Source: Piper betle (lineage: Eukaryota; Streptophyta; Magnoliopsida; Piperales; Piperaceae). Taken from it: DNA of 64,000 nt. Under the pieces are notes generated by a model. The model was not told the DNA's origin. It worked only from the letters and a program-made list of their open reading frames with translations, and did not search any database. The stretch spans positions 31,167-95,166 of the forward strand of contig JAURVB010013118.1 in NCBI GenBank assembly GCA_033002965.1. The letters run 5' to 3'. Shown piece after piece: positions 46,463 through 57,739 of the stretch (position 1 is its first letter; each line of letters opens with the position of its first letter). The position numbers and the translations under genes were made by a program.

Positions 46463-47261
46463 AAAATAAATAGCACAATGCTATTCTTTTTCTTCGAGTA
46501 GCGTATCAATCATTTTTTCACTATTTGTATTAAGATCTGGTGGTTTTGTTCTATTTTTTTGTCAAACGGATTTTCATTTTCATTTTGTTTATCTGTTTAT
46601 AGTGGTCGACATGCTTTAAGGAGCAGACTCTTGGAGGTACTACCTTGAAATGCGCGGGGTGTTTGTGTGCTCTAGTTAATTGTTCACTTGCTCACGTGAT
46701 GGGCAATAATTTTTTATGTTGATTGTATATTATTTCTATATCAAATTATTCAATTTTTACATAAATCTAAAATATATTAGAATTTAATACATTTATTTGT
46801 TATTTATTTATTAGTTGATTGAAAATTTTATCTATTTTAAAAATTTTAAACTCAAGATAAGGCCTACTTCTAGATGATTATAATTTTGTACGACTATTTG
46901 TAATTATAAAAGGATAAAATTGTAATTTTAATTATTCTTGTGGATCGAAAATTAATTCTATTGGTAATAAATAATATTTTTGAAATAAGAAATGTTTAGG
47001 GTAATACTGTAAAGTAGATAAAACCCACCCATATGTGATAAATGACAGGAAAGAAAGGATTTTCTTAATATCATTACTAATAGTATTTTTGTTGATAGGA
47101 AAGAGGGGTAATATCACAAAATTCTTAAGAGGACATGTGGTGATTTTTTGTTAAGAATCTTTAGTTTTATATATATAGATAGATATGTTTGAGACGTTTT
47201 TTATCTGTTCTGATTCTTTTCTCTTTTGTGAATATTGCTTACTGAACTCTGTTAGTTTCAG

Positions 47262-47625
47262 CTTGGGTATGAACAGTTGATAGAGAACTTGATGACATCT
47301 TTTGCCGCTTTAAAGCTGTTGCAGAAAAGAAAAAGGTTAGTCTGATTTGAAGTTAGGATTTGTGTTAAATAAGATTATAATTTTATGAGCTTTTTAATTT
47401 TAGAAATAAACCTAAGCATATCTTGCTGGCAGCATATTACTGATAATGTCATAGAAGCACTAGTTTCAGATGAGGATTTTTCAGCCGGAAGTTGACTGGT
47501 CTCTTGCTGATCTCCAGGTGGTTTGCTTAGAGTTTCAGTAGCCTTTGAACTATGGCACAATTATTTCTATTCATCACCATTAAGACTTTTTTCCATACAC
47601 TTTACTTGCAGGTCACACGTCATGC
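47262..47625 (+). pseudogene. 2-isopropylmalate synthase fragment
   Basis: The exon at 47262-47335 reads LGYE, a one-base break, then VDRELDDIFCRFKAVAEKKK and GT. The exon at 47433-47517 reads HITDNVIEALVSDE, a frame break, then FQPEVDWSLADLQ and GT. A third begins at 47612 with VT and decays after a few codons. This order is that of the 2-isopropylmalate synthase region between the catalytic and regulatory parts (leucine synthesis, plastid). Introns of about 97 and 94 bp are retained. The catalytic domain and the rest of the regulatory domain are absent. Confidence 0.75.
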
Positions 47626-47759
47626 AAAGAGAATAATCCCATCACATATTCTGGTTCTCTTCATTTTTACTTCATCCATTCACAATAATCCTATTTTCTT
47701 GTTTTCTCCCTTCCCTCTTCGTGAGTATCTCCTCACTTCCCTCTTCTTATAAGTGGCAA

Positions 47760-48540
47760 GACCTCGCTCATTGATCCTTTTCGTGAGTGAAAAAGAATAT
47801 ATCACAAACCATTGAACATATCACAACCCATTGAATTTTATAAGCCCGTGTAGGAAGCATGTTGGGTGAATTTATACTTTTGATTGAGTTATGAAATTTT
47901 TGTTACCTTGTCCAATTGGTGGCATGGACGGCAGGATTTTGATGCAGTTGTAATGTTGTCGCGTTATCTGTTTTCGTGAATAATGAATCGTTGTGAATGT
48001 TCAATTAAACTAGTCTTAGTTGAAAATAAAAAATTTTGCTATTGCTGTGCCTGAAAGATATTTTTCTAATTCTTTCACTTAAATCAAATGGGGCATACAT
48101 ACGTACTGGTGAGTAATCGTAGTTTTCAAGGTTTAAAACCTGATTTTGCACTGTACGTGATTTAATGGGTTTTCAAGCGTGAGGTGTGAAATGATTGTTT
48201 GGTTTTGCCCTCCACATTTCTTTTGCCAGTAAAAGAAGATTAAAGTTTTTCTGGCAAACCCGTAGTGATGGTGTCTCCACTCTCGAGCTAGATAGTCAAT
48301 TAATTTTTCTATCAAGAAATGGATGATTGAGGGAGGCAAACCAGATGCAAATAACATAACTAAGAGGGAGTGCAGCTACATGCATTGCGATTCATGACGG
48401 TGTTCTTCCTCGTATTGATTACGAATGTACAAACATTTCATTTCAATGGAGCTTCACCCATAGAGCCGCCCTATTCTCATTTTCTTTGTTTCGCCAAACT
48501 ATCCATCTTCTTCTGTCTTAATATATAATAGGACAACTTT
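47760..48540. other. Spacer, no gene seen
   Basis: No recognisable frame, RNA or repeat boundary. Confidence 0.5.
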
Positions 48541-48542
48541 TT

Positions 48543-49336
48543 AAACTTTCGATGAGAGTTTATTGGTTATTAAAATCAGTATCGGGTCTCATTTGAGAGT
48601 TTAATATTAAATTAGCATGAATTTTATATCCTCCCCACTTGGAGTGACTTCTTAATAACAAAAGCCTATCAGTCATTAAAAGAGTATTAATAACAAAATT
48701 TATTTATACAACCCTTATAAGTGACTTCTTAAAGTGACTTTTATATACAAAATTTGTTTAGCTTCTAAATAGGACCAAATGACAAAATCCTCCCCACCTA
48801 AAATGACTTCTTAATAACAAACTACTAAAACCTATCTATACAACACTTAAGAGTGATTTCTTAAAGTGACTTATATACAAAATATGTTTAGTTTCCAAAT
48901 AGCAGCAAATGACCAAATAAAATTAGTCATTAATGTGCATTATTAAAAAAATAGGGATCTATCTTCATATTCTTTCTCTTTTTCAACTTTTGATGAGAGC
49001 TTAGCAAATGATATAATACTATTGGTTGTTAGAATGCGTCCAATTTGGGGCCATTTGAGATTTTAATATTAAATTAATGTGAATTTTAAATCGACCCCAC
49101 TTAAAGTGACTTCTTAATAACAAAATACTATTAGTTATTAAAGGATTATCAATAAAGAAAATTATCTATACAACACTTAAAAGTGACTTCTTAAGGTGAC
49201 TTTTATATACAAAATCTATTCAGCTTTCCAATAGCACAAAATGAGCTTTCCAATAGCACAAAATGACAAAATATAATTAGTCGTTAATGTAGCAGTAATA
49301 AAAACAACTATGGATCTATCTTCATATTCTATCTTA
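48543..49336 (+). repeat. Tandem duplication, about 440-bp unit
   Basis: 48543-48982 and 48983-49336 share, in order, ACTTT-GATGAGAG, TTTAATATTAAATTA, AGTGACTTCTTAATAACAAA, TATACAACACTTAA, TATATACAAAAT and GGATCTATCTTCATATTCT. A shorter internal repeat of the AGTGACTTCTTAATAACAAA block occurs about 160 bp apart within the first unit. No coding capacity. Confidence 0.7.
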
Positions 49337-49707
49337 ACATTAATAATATTAACATAAACTTAATATGATAAAATATAATCAGTTGTTGAAGTGATGGTAC
49401 CAAATAGCAAGATATAATTAGTTGTTAAAGTAGTATTCATAACAACTTATATATTTCATGCATTAGAAACCGAAATGTCATCATGCATTAAAAAAGTATT
49501 GGATTCCAAAGCCATGCATTAAAAAGTTATGGACTCAAGTGTACCTATGAATAGATGTTTTTGAAATGTTTGGAAGCCTAGAGAAATTCAGATCCTAAGA
49601 AGATTTGGAGGAATATAAAAGTGAAAGTCTATATTAATATACATTCTATATTAAGATAGATAGATGGATGGATAGATTCATCATAAAATTAATATGATAA
49701 ATTAAAA

Positions 49708-49714
<7 letters not shown>

Positions 49715-49764
<50 letters not shown>

Positions 49765-49875
49765 CACTGAGGTGTGCCTGGAGCATAAAGTTTTTTTGGC
49801 TCCAAACTTTGGTCTGGGTGTCCGATTATAAGGACGACCTAAATCTATTGTTTTCAAAAAAAAATAAATAAACAT
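49715..49875. repeat. (AT)n tract plus conserved flank (repeat copy 1)
   Basis: A (GT/AT)n tract at 49708-49762 is followed by a segment with AAACTTTGGTCTGGGTGTCC, GATTATAAGGACGACC and an A-rich tail. The same arrangement recurs at 51260-51420. Confidence 0.65.
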
Positions 49876-49879
49876 CCCC

Positions 49880-50209
49880 CTGGCGGCTGCCAAGCGGCCG
49901 TGCCGGCTGCAGGTGGCCACGTCTAGCCACCCCCGGACCAAATCCAGTCGCGGTTGGATCTAGCTGCATGGCCAAGCAGCGAACGGGCTTGGCCGGCGGC
50001 GGCTAAACCCAGCCGGGCAGCAAAAAATAAAAAATAAAAGTTGTTGGCCACCCCTGGCCAGGTCCGACTGCGAGTGGCCTTGTCTGGCCGTCCACTGGCT
50101 GTGGTGGGGTCGAGGTGGAGTGGGGAGGGGTGGCGGCTGCGGCGGGATGGCGGGGTCAAGGGGGAGCGGGGAGGGGGGGCATTTGCGGCAAGGGAGGCGG
50201 GAAGCGGGG
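49880..50209. repeat. GC-rich repetitive stretch
   Basis: GC-rich sequence with repeated GGTCGAGGTGGAG, GGCGGCTGCGGCGGGA and CGGCTAAACC-type words. Part of it reappears on the other side of the hAT MITE (50761-50870). No convincing gene. Confidence 0.5.
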
Positions 50210-50217
50210 TAGAGGAG

Positions 50218-50759
50218 TAGGGGTGTAAACAAGCCGAGCTGAGCCGAGTTGGGCTGTGTTTGAATTCGATATGATTTTTGGCAAGCATGTTTGAGCTTGT
50301 TTGATAGCTTGACGAGTTTTGATGTATTATGGGTCGAGCCGAGTTCGTCCAAAATTTATGGTGTTTGAGCTTGGCTTGTGTTTGACTCGCTATGTTTTCA
50401 AGTCGAGCCGAGCCGACCTGAGTCGAGCTTGAGCCGAGTGAATATTTGTATTTGGCTCGTGCTTGACTTATATAGGATCAAATTTTTCTTTCCAATACTA
50501 TATAAGTTCAATGTGACCTCAATAGTATTGACTCAGCTGAGTCGAGCCGAGTATTTTTCCGAGTTTAAACACATCGAGCTCGAGTTTCGAGCCAAGCTGA
50601 ACCGAACACTCCTTAGCTCAAGCTCTGTTTGTTGTTCAACAAGACTATCAATTTCGAGCTGAGTATTTTTTCGAGCACAAAATTAACGAGCACAAGTTCA
50701 AGCTGAACCGAGCCAAACGTAAAATGCTCGCGAGCCAGCTTGGCTTGTTTACACCCCTA
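50218..50759 (+). mobile_element. hAT-type MITE
   Basis: A 542-bp element with 18-bp perfect terminal inverted repeats TAGGGGTGTAAACAAGCC and an 8-bp target duplication TAGAGGAG (50210-50217 and 50760-50767). An 8-bp duplication and TA(G)GGG ends fit the hAT superfamily. The interior is full of GAGCCGAGC and GAGCTCGA words and codes for nothing; mobilisation would need a transposase from elsewhere. Confidence 0.85.
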
Positions 50760-50909
50760 TAGAGGAGGGAGGGGTCGAGGGGTGGTGACGGCTGCGGCGG
50801 GACAGCGGGATCGAGGTGGAGAGGGGAGGGGTGGCTGCCCGCGACTCCCTCCTTTACCCTGCTCCCCCCACCCCCGTAGCGGACGCCCCCTCCCCCTTGA
50901 CCCATCGAC

Positions 50910-51271
50910 TAGGGCTGCTAATCGAGCGAGCGAGCTAAGCTCAACTTGTTCTCGAACTCGGCTCCAATAGTTTGAAGTTCGTTCGAGCTCAGCTCGAGAT
51001 CGAACGAATTTTGAACACATATGCTCGAAATAGACTAGAACATTTTTTATGTTGTTTGAGCTCGACTCGAGCTCGAATACACTTAAATTGTTTAATTTTG
51101 ACAAGCTCGAAAACCAACTCGTTCGGTTGCTCGAAACAGCGTGGCCTAAACCCACGATCTCCAAGTCTTTATTTTGAAGACCTCACATCTAAGCTATCCG
51201 ACTACTTTATTATTTTATTGTATATAAATAAATATAACTAGTTACAATTAAACTTATTAGTGTGTGTGTGT

Positions 51272-51313
<42 letters not shown>

Positions 51314-51679
51314 ACTATCTTAACCGGGGCAGATAATGTTTCTCTCTCAAACTTTAATCTGAATCGTTCAGATTACAAGGACAACCCATATTTAATAAAA
51401 ACAAAAATAAAAATAAAGCACTCACCACCACCATTATTTAGTACATAATTAATAATAATATTTATTTATAATTTTAAATGTATTTTGATCCGACAAGTGA
51501 TATTATGATATAATTATATTATTTTATTGAGTCTAGATACGAGTCGAGTTCAAGTCATAACTCGAGTCGAGTCAAGTCGACACTGCCTTGCTCAAACTCG
51601 GCTCATAAGATTCAAGTTTGAGTCGAGTCGAGCCGGATGCCAAATGCTCACAAGCTAGCTCGCTCAATTAGCAGTCGTA
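50910..51679 (+). mobile_element. Second hAT-like MITE (degenerate)
   Basis: Ends TAGGGCTGCTAATCGAGCGAGC and, inverted, TACGACTGCTAATTGAGCGAGC. The flanking octamers CCATCGAC and CCCTTGAC agree at 6 of 8 positions. A longer direct repeat CCCTTGACCCATC also flanks it (50894-50906 and 51680-51692). The interior has many CTCGAGCTCGA-type words, an embedded (GT)n(AT)n tract and a piece shared with 49763-49875. Superfamily assignment is tentative. Confidence 0.55.
51260..51420. repeat. (GT)n(AT)n tract plus conserved flank (repeat copy 2)
   Basis: GT tract 51260-51273, AT tract 51274-51310, then AAACTTTAATCTGAATCG, CAGATTACAAGGACAACCC and an A-rich tail. The order matches 49715-49875. Confidence 0.65.
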
Positions 51680-51719
51680 CCCTTGACCCATCCTTCCTCT
51701 ACCATGGCTCCATTAAGTA

Positions 51720-52360
51720 TTTGATTAAACACAAGAAATCCATATGTGATATGAAAGACATTATTTAATTACAAAGAAAAGTAAATCAAAATAAAGAAAA
51801 ACTCAAATAAATCAAAATAAAGAAAAACTCTTTTGGAGAAAACGTCTTCTTCTTCTGAACCAACTTCTTCGTCTTCCTTCTCTTGTTTTTTGTGCCGTCG
51901 TTTCACCGTCTAATGTTATTCTCCTCATCTTCTTTAAAACCCTATTCAAGTTTATAAAGTATCCAGCCAAATATTTTTAGTGGGGTCCACCAGGATCTCT
52001 AGAAATATAAGAAAAATCAAGTTTTCCGCCGCCAGTGCTCGAGCGCTTAGCTCTCGGCCATAACACTTTTTTAACGCTCACTATTCAGGCGCTCGAGCAC
52101 TCTGCGCTCGATTATAAATTCCAGGTCACGCTTTTTGGTCTGATTTCGCCTCGAATTGATTCCAGATCGACTCGTAACTCTTATACCTTGATCGAACAAC
52201 ATCAATTAGCACTTTTTACACCAAAATCACACCAATTTCTCACTTTATTAATAATATCTAATAAACTTTTAAACTAATAAAATTGAAATATAAACGACTC
52301 GAAACATGACAAAAATCAACATGAATTGCAAAGAATAATAACTCTTTTACAGAGTTATCA
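51720..52360 (-). repeat. Family-2 LTR piece (ii), left arm of large inverted repeat
   Basis: Reading the minus strand from TGATAACTCTGTAAAAGAG at 52360, this segment matches 53351-53915 for about 570-640 bp, with only moderate divergence and a few indels (for example an extra AAATAAATCAAAATAAAGA-like duplication near 51808). The two copies point away from each other with about 990 bp between. Confidence 0.8.
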
Positions 52361-53169
52361 GTTTCCCAGCATCGACTGGCACAAGCCACTTGCGTAGCAT
52401 GGTTGTTGGCGGCTTCGACTGGCACATGTCGCTAGCATAACATAGTTGTCGGTATTCCCGGCATCAGACTGGCACATGCCACTTGTGTAGCATGGTTGTT
52501 AGCGGCTTTGACTGGCATATGCTCACTCGCGCAGTACAATTATCAAAAATTGCAAAAATTACATTTATATAGGTATTTGTAGGGATTTATATAATAGACC
52601 CAAAGGCAAATTGTGGTGGATCTTATTTTCGAAAACATACTCGAGGGATCTCATCCTCGAGGGTTATTAATTTGAAAAACTATTCTACTATATGGCCTGA
52701 GCTAAGTGGGATCCGATAAAACACCACTCAACTCGTCCTACAATCTATAAAAATTAAATCACAAAAGACTAGAACAATAAATCAAGGGTGAGTCCTAAAC
52801 GGGCCTGATAGAAGCTCAGAGTGTGTCTTAGCACCTAAATGGTGAGCTCCTACTCCGTACCTAATCGTCAGTCATGCGGTGATGGTGGCGAGGTTGTGGC
52901 GAGCTTGATTGAGGATTGTGGGAAGAGAGAAGGGAAAAAAGAAGAAAGAAGTTGGGTGAGAAAGATGGTGGTGGCTGAATGATGACATTGTCAGAAGTGT
53001 GGAATATATAGATGTCAGGGGAAGAAAATGAATGGTTAGTGAGAAAAACGAATGGTTAGTTGAGAAAAATGAATGGTCATCTCGTAATTAAAACTTAACT
53101 CAACTGAAAATAATGGTCAAACCGACCGGTTCATATTATAAAACCTTAATTCGAATCACGGGTTTTACA
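52361..53169 (+). repeat. Family-1 repeat, copy D (short)
   Basis: Carries the family-1 blocks in copy-A orientation: GGGATCTCATCCTCGAGGG (about 52655), GGTGAGCTCCTACTCC (about 52841), CTCGTAATTAAAAC (about 53084), GACCGGTTC (about 53124), and the end CACGGGTTTTACA at 53169. It lies between the two family-2 inverted copies. Confidence 0.6.
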
Positions 53170-53350
53170 AAGGATGCAAATCTTTTGAAGATATGAGAAT
53201 AGTTGATGGTTATGTATATAAAACTTATAAAGATGCAAGTCATGCAAGGAGATTTCTCAATGATAGCAAATAATGTTTTGATTGTATTGTTGAATTGTCA
53301 CTTTTGGTTACTGGATATCAATTGTGTAATCTTTTTACATTAATGCTAAT

Positions 53351-55662
53351 TGATAACTCTGTAAAAGAGTTATTATTCTTTGCATTTTATATTGAGTTTT
53401 TATCATGTTTCAAGTGATTTTTATTTCAATTTTATTAGTTTAAAAGTTTATTAGATATTATTAATAATGCGACAAATTATAGTGATTTTGGTGTAAAAAA
53501 TGCTAATTAATGTTGTTCTAGCAGGGTATAAGAGTTAGAAGACGATCTGGAATCAATTCGGGGCGAAATCGGGCCAAAAAGTATGACCTGGAAATTGTAG
53601 AGAGTGCTCAAGCGTTGGGAACAGAGCGCTGGTGGTGAGAAAACTGATTGTTCTGATATTTCTGGAGATCCGGGTGGACCCCACTTGAAATATTTGGGTG
53701 GATCCTTTATAAACTTGATTAGGGTTTTAAAGGAAGGGGGAACAACATTAGACGAAAAAGCGATAGCACGAAAGATGAGAAGGAATGACGAAGAAGTTGG
53801 ATATGAAGAAGAAGACGTTTTCTCCAAAGAGTTTTTCTTTATTTTGATTACTTTTCTTTGTAATTAAATGATGTCTTTCATATCACATATGAATTTCTTG
53901 AGTTTCATTGTATATTCTATGGAGTAAATTCTTTTCTAGGATTTTCAATGACACCTAGTGCATGGATTAAAAAGGTTAGTAATTTTTATTTATGCAATTG
54001 TGATGTTGGATCATCTATTCTATTCTATTCTTAATGCTATCATTTGACTGGCCACCTATAGTTAGATCTAGAGATTTGATCTTGCCTAGAGATAGAAAGA
54101 TTAAATTTGTCATTGAATAAAATAGACTTTATTCATCTGTTTTAGGTAATTCACATATGAGATAAAGACATACTCATATGTCTTTGTACACCCCAATCCG
54201 GTTTACTCTCAACCCGGACCAGAACTGTTACAAAGGATCGAACTACTCGTAAACCGATTAAGTTGGCTGACCCAAAACCTAAACGGCTACGACATAACCC
54301 TCTCGACGTCGCAAGATGGAGCACGCCGCTAATGCGCAAACAATATATGAATGAGATGCAAAACCCTAACAGGATACTACGTGAATGTCATGATAATCAC
54401 TGCACACCAAAATAATTAAAACAACGATAAAATTCATAAAATCTAGAATAAAACGGACAGAGCCTCCCCTAAAAGTGCAATAAGGGGATGACCTGTTAAA
54501 ATACGACACAATATGTATATATATATAAAACAACAATTTATATCACACTAGACTTCAAATCAACTACACATATCGTAATTGGTATCTAGCCCACCTGCAA
54601 TTTCATACTTAGCTCATTTGGTTTCTTTTCATTTCAGCATAGCACATCATTAGAGCTTTTCTCAAACATTTCCACACATTTCTAAAGCATGGCATACAAG
54701 CCTCACAAACACATGCATAAATACTAATATGTAAATCTACTACAAAAGCCAATCACATCACATCTTACGCAAAAGTCGGCGCAGTACCCGTAAACCTCCA
54801 CGTCCTCCAGGTGTGAGGAACTCAAACCTGGAGTTGTCAGGTTCCCTCGGGAATGGAACAGTCCGCTGGCACTAATCCAGAGCCCACTTTGACTGGCACG
54901 GCATCCGCTCATGGTACGTGCAGTCGACTCATCTTCTCTTGTCTCACTGAAAACTCGATAAACTATTTATAGGGCTGGGTCGGGATTTATTATAATAGGC
55001 CCGAAGGCAACTTGAGGTGGATCTTATTTTTGAAAACAAACTCGAGGGATCTCATCTATTTTATTCTGTTCTTAATGCTATCATTAGACTGACCATCTAT
55101 TGTTAAATCTAGAGATTTGATATTGTCTAGAGATAGAAAGATTAAATTTGTCAGTGAATAAAATAGCCTTTATTTATCTGTTTGGGTGATTTACATGTGA
55201 GATAAAGATCTACTCATATGTCTTGGGTAACTGTTAAGGGCAAAATTTAAAATATCATTTTACATGCACAATTTCATAGAGATATAGAAATTGGGTGTAA
55301 GTGATAAGTTTATGTTGAATCGAGAGGTTATCATGAATAATTAATTCTCGTCGTTAATTATTCAAATATGCAATTCATAGGTAGAAGTTATAATTTCAAT
55401 CATATAGAGCACTAGGTCAAATTTAAAATCTTAGGTTTGTCGTTTTGAAGTTAATATCTAATTTAAATATTGCATGTTAGATTAATTTAATCTTAATTCA
55501 TAAATTAAATCACTCTTTGAATTTGCTTTTATTTAAATATAATTAATTAAATTAATGTTGTTAATTGAGAATTTCTACTACTAATTCTTCGTGGGACGAT
55601 ACTTTCTTATCACTTTTATTACTTGATTCGGCACGTGCACTTGTGTTATAATTTCCACATCA
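53351..55662 (+). repeat. Family-2 LTR (iii), interrupted
   Basis: Starts TGATAACTCTGTAAAAGAG at 53351 and may end TTTCCACATCA at 55662 (TG...CA). It is interrupted by family-1 copy F (54185-55060), which is flanked by a ~175-bp direct repeat of LTR sequence (about 54010-54184 and 55061-55235). About 1.4 kb of LTR sequence remains without insert and duplication. A 565-bp part is the right arm of the inverted repeat with 51720-52360. Confidence 0.6.
54185..55060 (+). repeat. Family-1 repeat, copy F (5' part)
   Basis: Begins TGTACACCCCAATCCGG, the clean 5' terminus of the family, and contains GTAAACCTCCACGTCCTCC (54789), AACTCAAACCTGGAGTTGTC (54820) and ends abruptly after CTCGAGGGATCTCATC. 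It supports TGTACACCC...GGGTTTTACA as family-1 termini. Confidence 0.65.
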
Positions 55663-55689
55663 ACGAGAGCCAACAACAAATGCTCCGAG

Positions 55690-57002
55690 TGTTAGAACAC
55701 TCACGAATGAGTTTTTTCATTCTTCGTCTGCCACGAAACACCTAATTCTTTGGAATTACTCCATGTCTTTATGATTCCGCATGTAGTTGTACGCTTTCCT
55801 ATCTTCATTGTATGATGAGGAATCCAACAATTCTTCCCTCTCGAATCATACAGAACACAACCAAGTGGTATCGAGAGCTTTCATTCATTGGCCTATGGAG
55901 GTTCGTGGAGAAGATTAAGCTTCTTGTTTGTTTGATAAGATGACTGAGAAGAGCACAACTGAATTTCTACTTCCTAAACTTGATGGGGGTAATTTTCTAT
56001 GTGAAAAGTGAAAATTCATGCCATATTAGAGAAGGATGGTTGTGCATTTAATCTTAAAGGCAAGGCTCATAAACTAGATTGTATGATAGATGCACAATTT
56101 ATTGAAAGAGATGAGATTGCTAAGACTGATATTTTATTAGTTTTGGATGATAAGTTGTTGTTCAATGTGCAAATTGTTAATACAACAACAAAGGTTTTGT
56201 GGGATGAGCTTCACAGAGTGTATGAAGACAAGTCCTTAGCAAGTAAATTTTTTTAGGAGGCAATTATACAATTTGAAGATGAATGATGAGAGTTCTATTC
56301 ATGAACACTTACATGTGTTTAATAGATTGGTGAATGACCTGTTAGTAACAGATGCAAAGGTTGATGAGGAAGAACAGATTACCTTACTTATCTGTTTGAT
56401 GCCAAACTTGTGAGATAATTTAATAAAGTTTGAGTTATTTTGCTAGACTTGACTTACACTGTCTTATAGCATCACTCTTGTCAGAGGTGTCAAAAAGAAA
56501 GTTAGCAAAATCAGCATTATCTTCAGGGGAGCAAACCTTGTTTTCTGAGGGGAGCAAGTGTAGGTTCAAGAAGACAAACAATAGAATAAAGATGGTAAGG
56601 TGTTTTTATTGTGACAAGGTTGGTCACATAAAAAGGTATTGCAAAAGGTGAAAAGGGTTATGCAACATGGCAAGGAGAAGGACCAAGAAGAAGAAGGAAA
56701 ATATGCCAATTTTATTGATTATGAAAATGACTTGGTAGCAATTACTTCTTGCAATAATGGGTGCTTTGGTAAGACAAACAATTCAAGTTGGGCTGTGGAC
56801 TCTAGAGCTTCCTTTCATGCAATATCACGTAGAGAGTTCTTCACTACTTACAAATTAGAAAATATGGGAATGGTGATACATTATGTGTTGTTGGAATGGG
56901 AGATGCGGATGTGGTGACTAGTTTGAGTCACAAATTGATTTTGAAGAATATGATACATGTTCCAAGCTTGAGAGCAAATATGTTCACTTTAAGCAAGTTA
57001 GG
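55690..57002 (+). mobile_element. Second Ty1/copia remnant (LTR end, gag, protease)
   Basis: A probable short LTR (about 55690-55859, TGTTAGAACAC...) is followed by a primer-binding site TGGTATCGAGAGC (55866-55878). A gag begins at 55940 (MTEKSTTEFLLPKLDGGNF), with ILLVLDDKLLFNV, WDELHRVYEDKSL, and a zinc knuckle CFYCDKVGHIKRYC near 56607. The protease region reads WAVDSRASFHAISRREFF (near 56790), where the catalytic DSG has become DSR. Several stops and frameshifts occur (near 56010, 56255, 56413, 56650). It is cut off at about 57000 by a family-1 copy; integrase and RT are missing. Confidence 0.75.
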
Positions 57003-57739
57003 AACCCAATCGAACTTCGCCAGATTTGCTGAAATTCGTCAAAATTTTTGCCAAATTTGTCTAGTCAAATCTGATCAAACTTCGGATGCCACCAGGTGTT
57101 GAATTCGAGTCTCGAACCGTGTGACAAGCTCTAATCATCTCCGATTGCTGATGACACGAGGTATAATTAACTTTGACCTACTTACCTAAAAGTGATAATC
57201 ATTAGCACAACATGTTAGGATTTGATTGATTAATGTGATAAATATTTTTATTGTAAATAAAAATGAATTTTGTGATTTGAATTGTAACAAAATAAATGCT
57301 AAGGAACTAATTAAGTAAATTGAGCATGAATTGCTAATCAAATGCAACGTAGCAAGAAAATTTGATAGGGATTGTTGTGTGTGACTTGATGTGTATGTGA
57401 TGTAGGGTGTGCAAATGCATCATAGTGGGCTTTGGCTTTTAGTTTTGATGTGTAGGTATAGAATAGAAGCTCACCACCGAGGGGCATCGGTACGATCGGA
57501 GCTTCTACTAGCTCTGTTTAGGACTCGCTTTTCGTGATTTGTTTTAACAGGTAAGCGAACGGGTTGAGTGGTCAATTTATCTTATCCCACTCCACATAGG
57601 CCATTTAGTTGTAGGAATTTCCGGATTAAAAACCCTTAAGGATGAGATCCTTCTAGTTTATTTTTTATATTACAATCCCTACCTAGGCCTATGCATATAT
57701 AGTTTTTTTGAGTTTTTAGTGAGATATGAGATAAGGGAA
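57003..57739 (-). repeat. Family-1 repeat, copy E (partial)
   Basis: Same orientation as copy C: GAACTTCGCCAGATTTG (57013), GACAAGCTCTAATC (57122), GAGGTATAATT (57159), AGAAGCTCACC (57466), GGATGAGATCC (57640) and a Family-1 GTGAGATATGAG block at 57718. It is truncated at both ends, by the copia remnant on the left and the next LTR element on the right. Confidence 0.55.

Noticed and set aside
50740..51241. Frames around the MITEs
   Set aside because: They are built from GC-rich repeats and MITE sequence without any recognisable domain.
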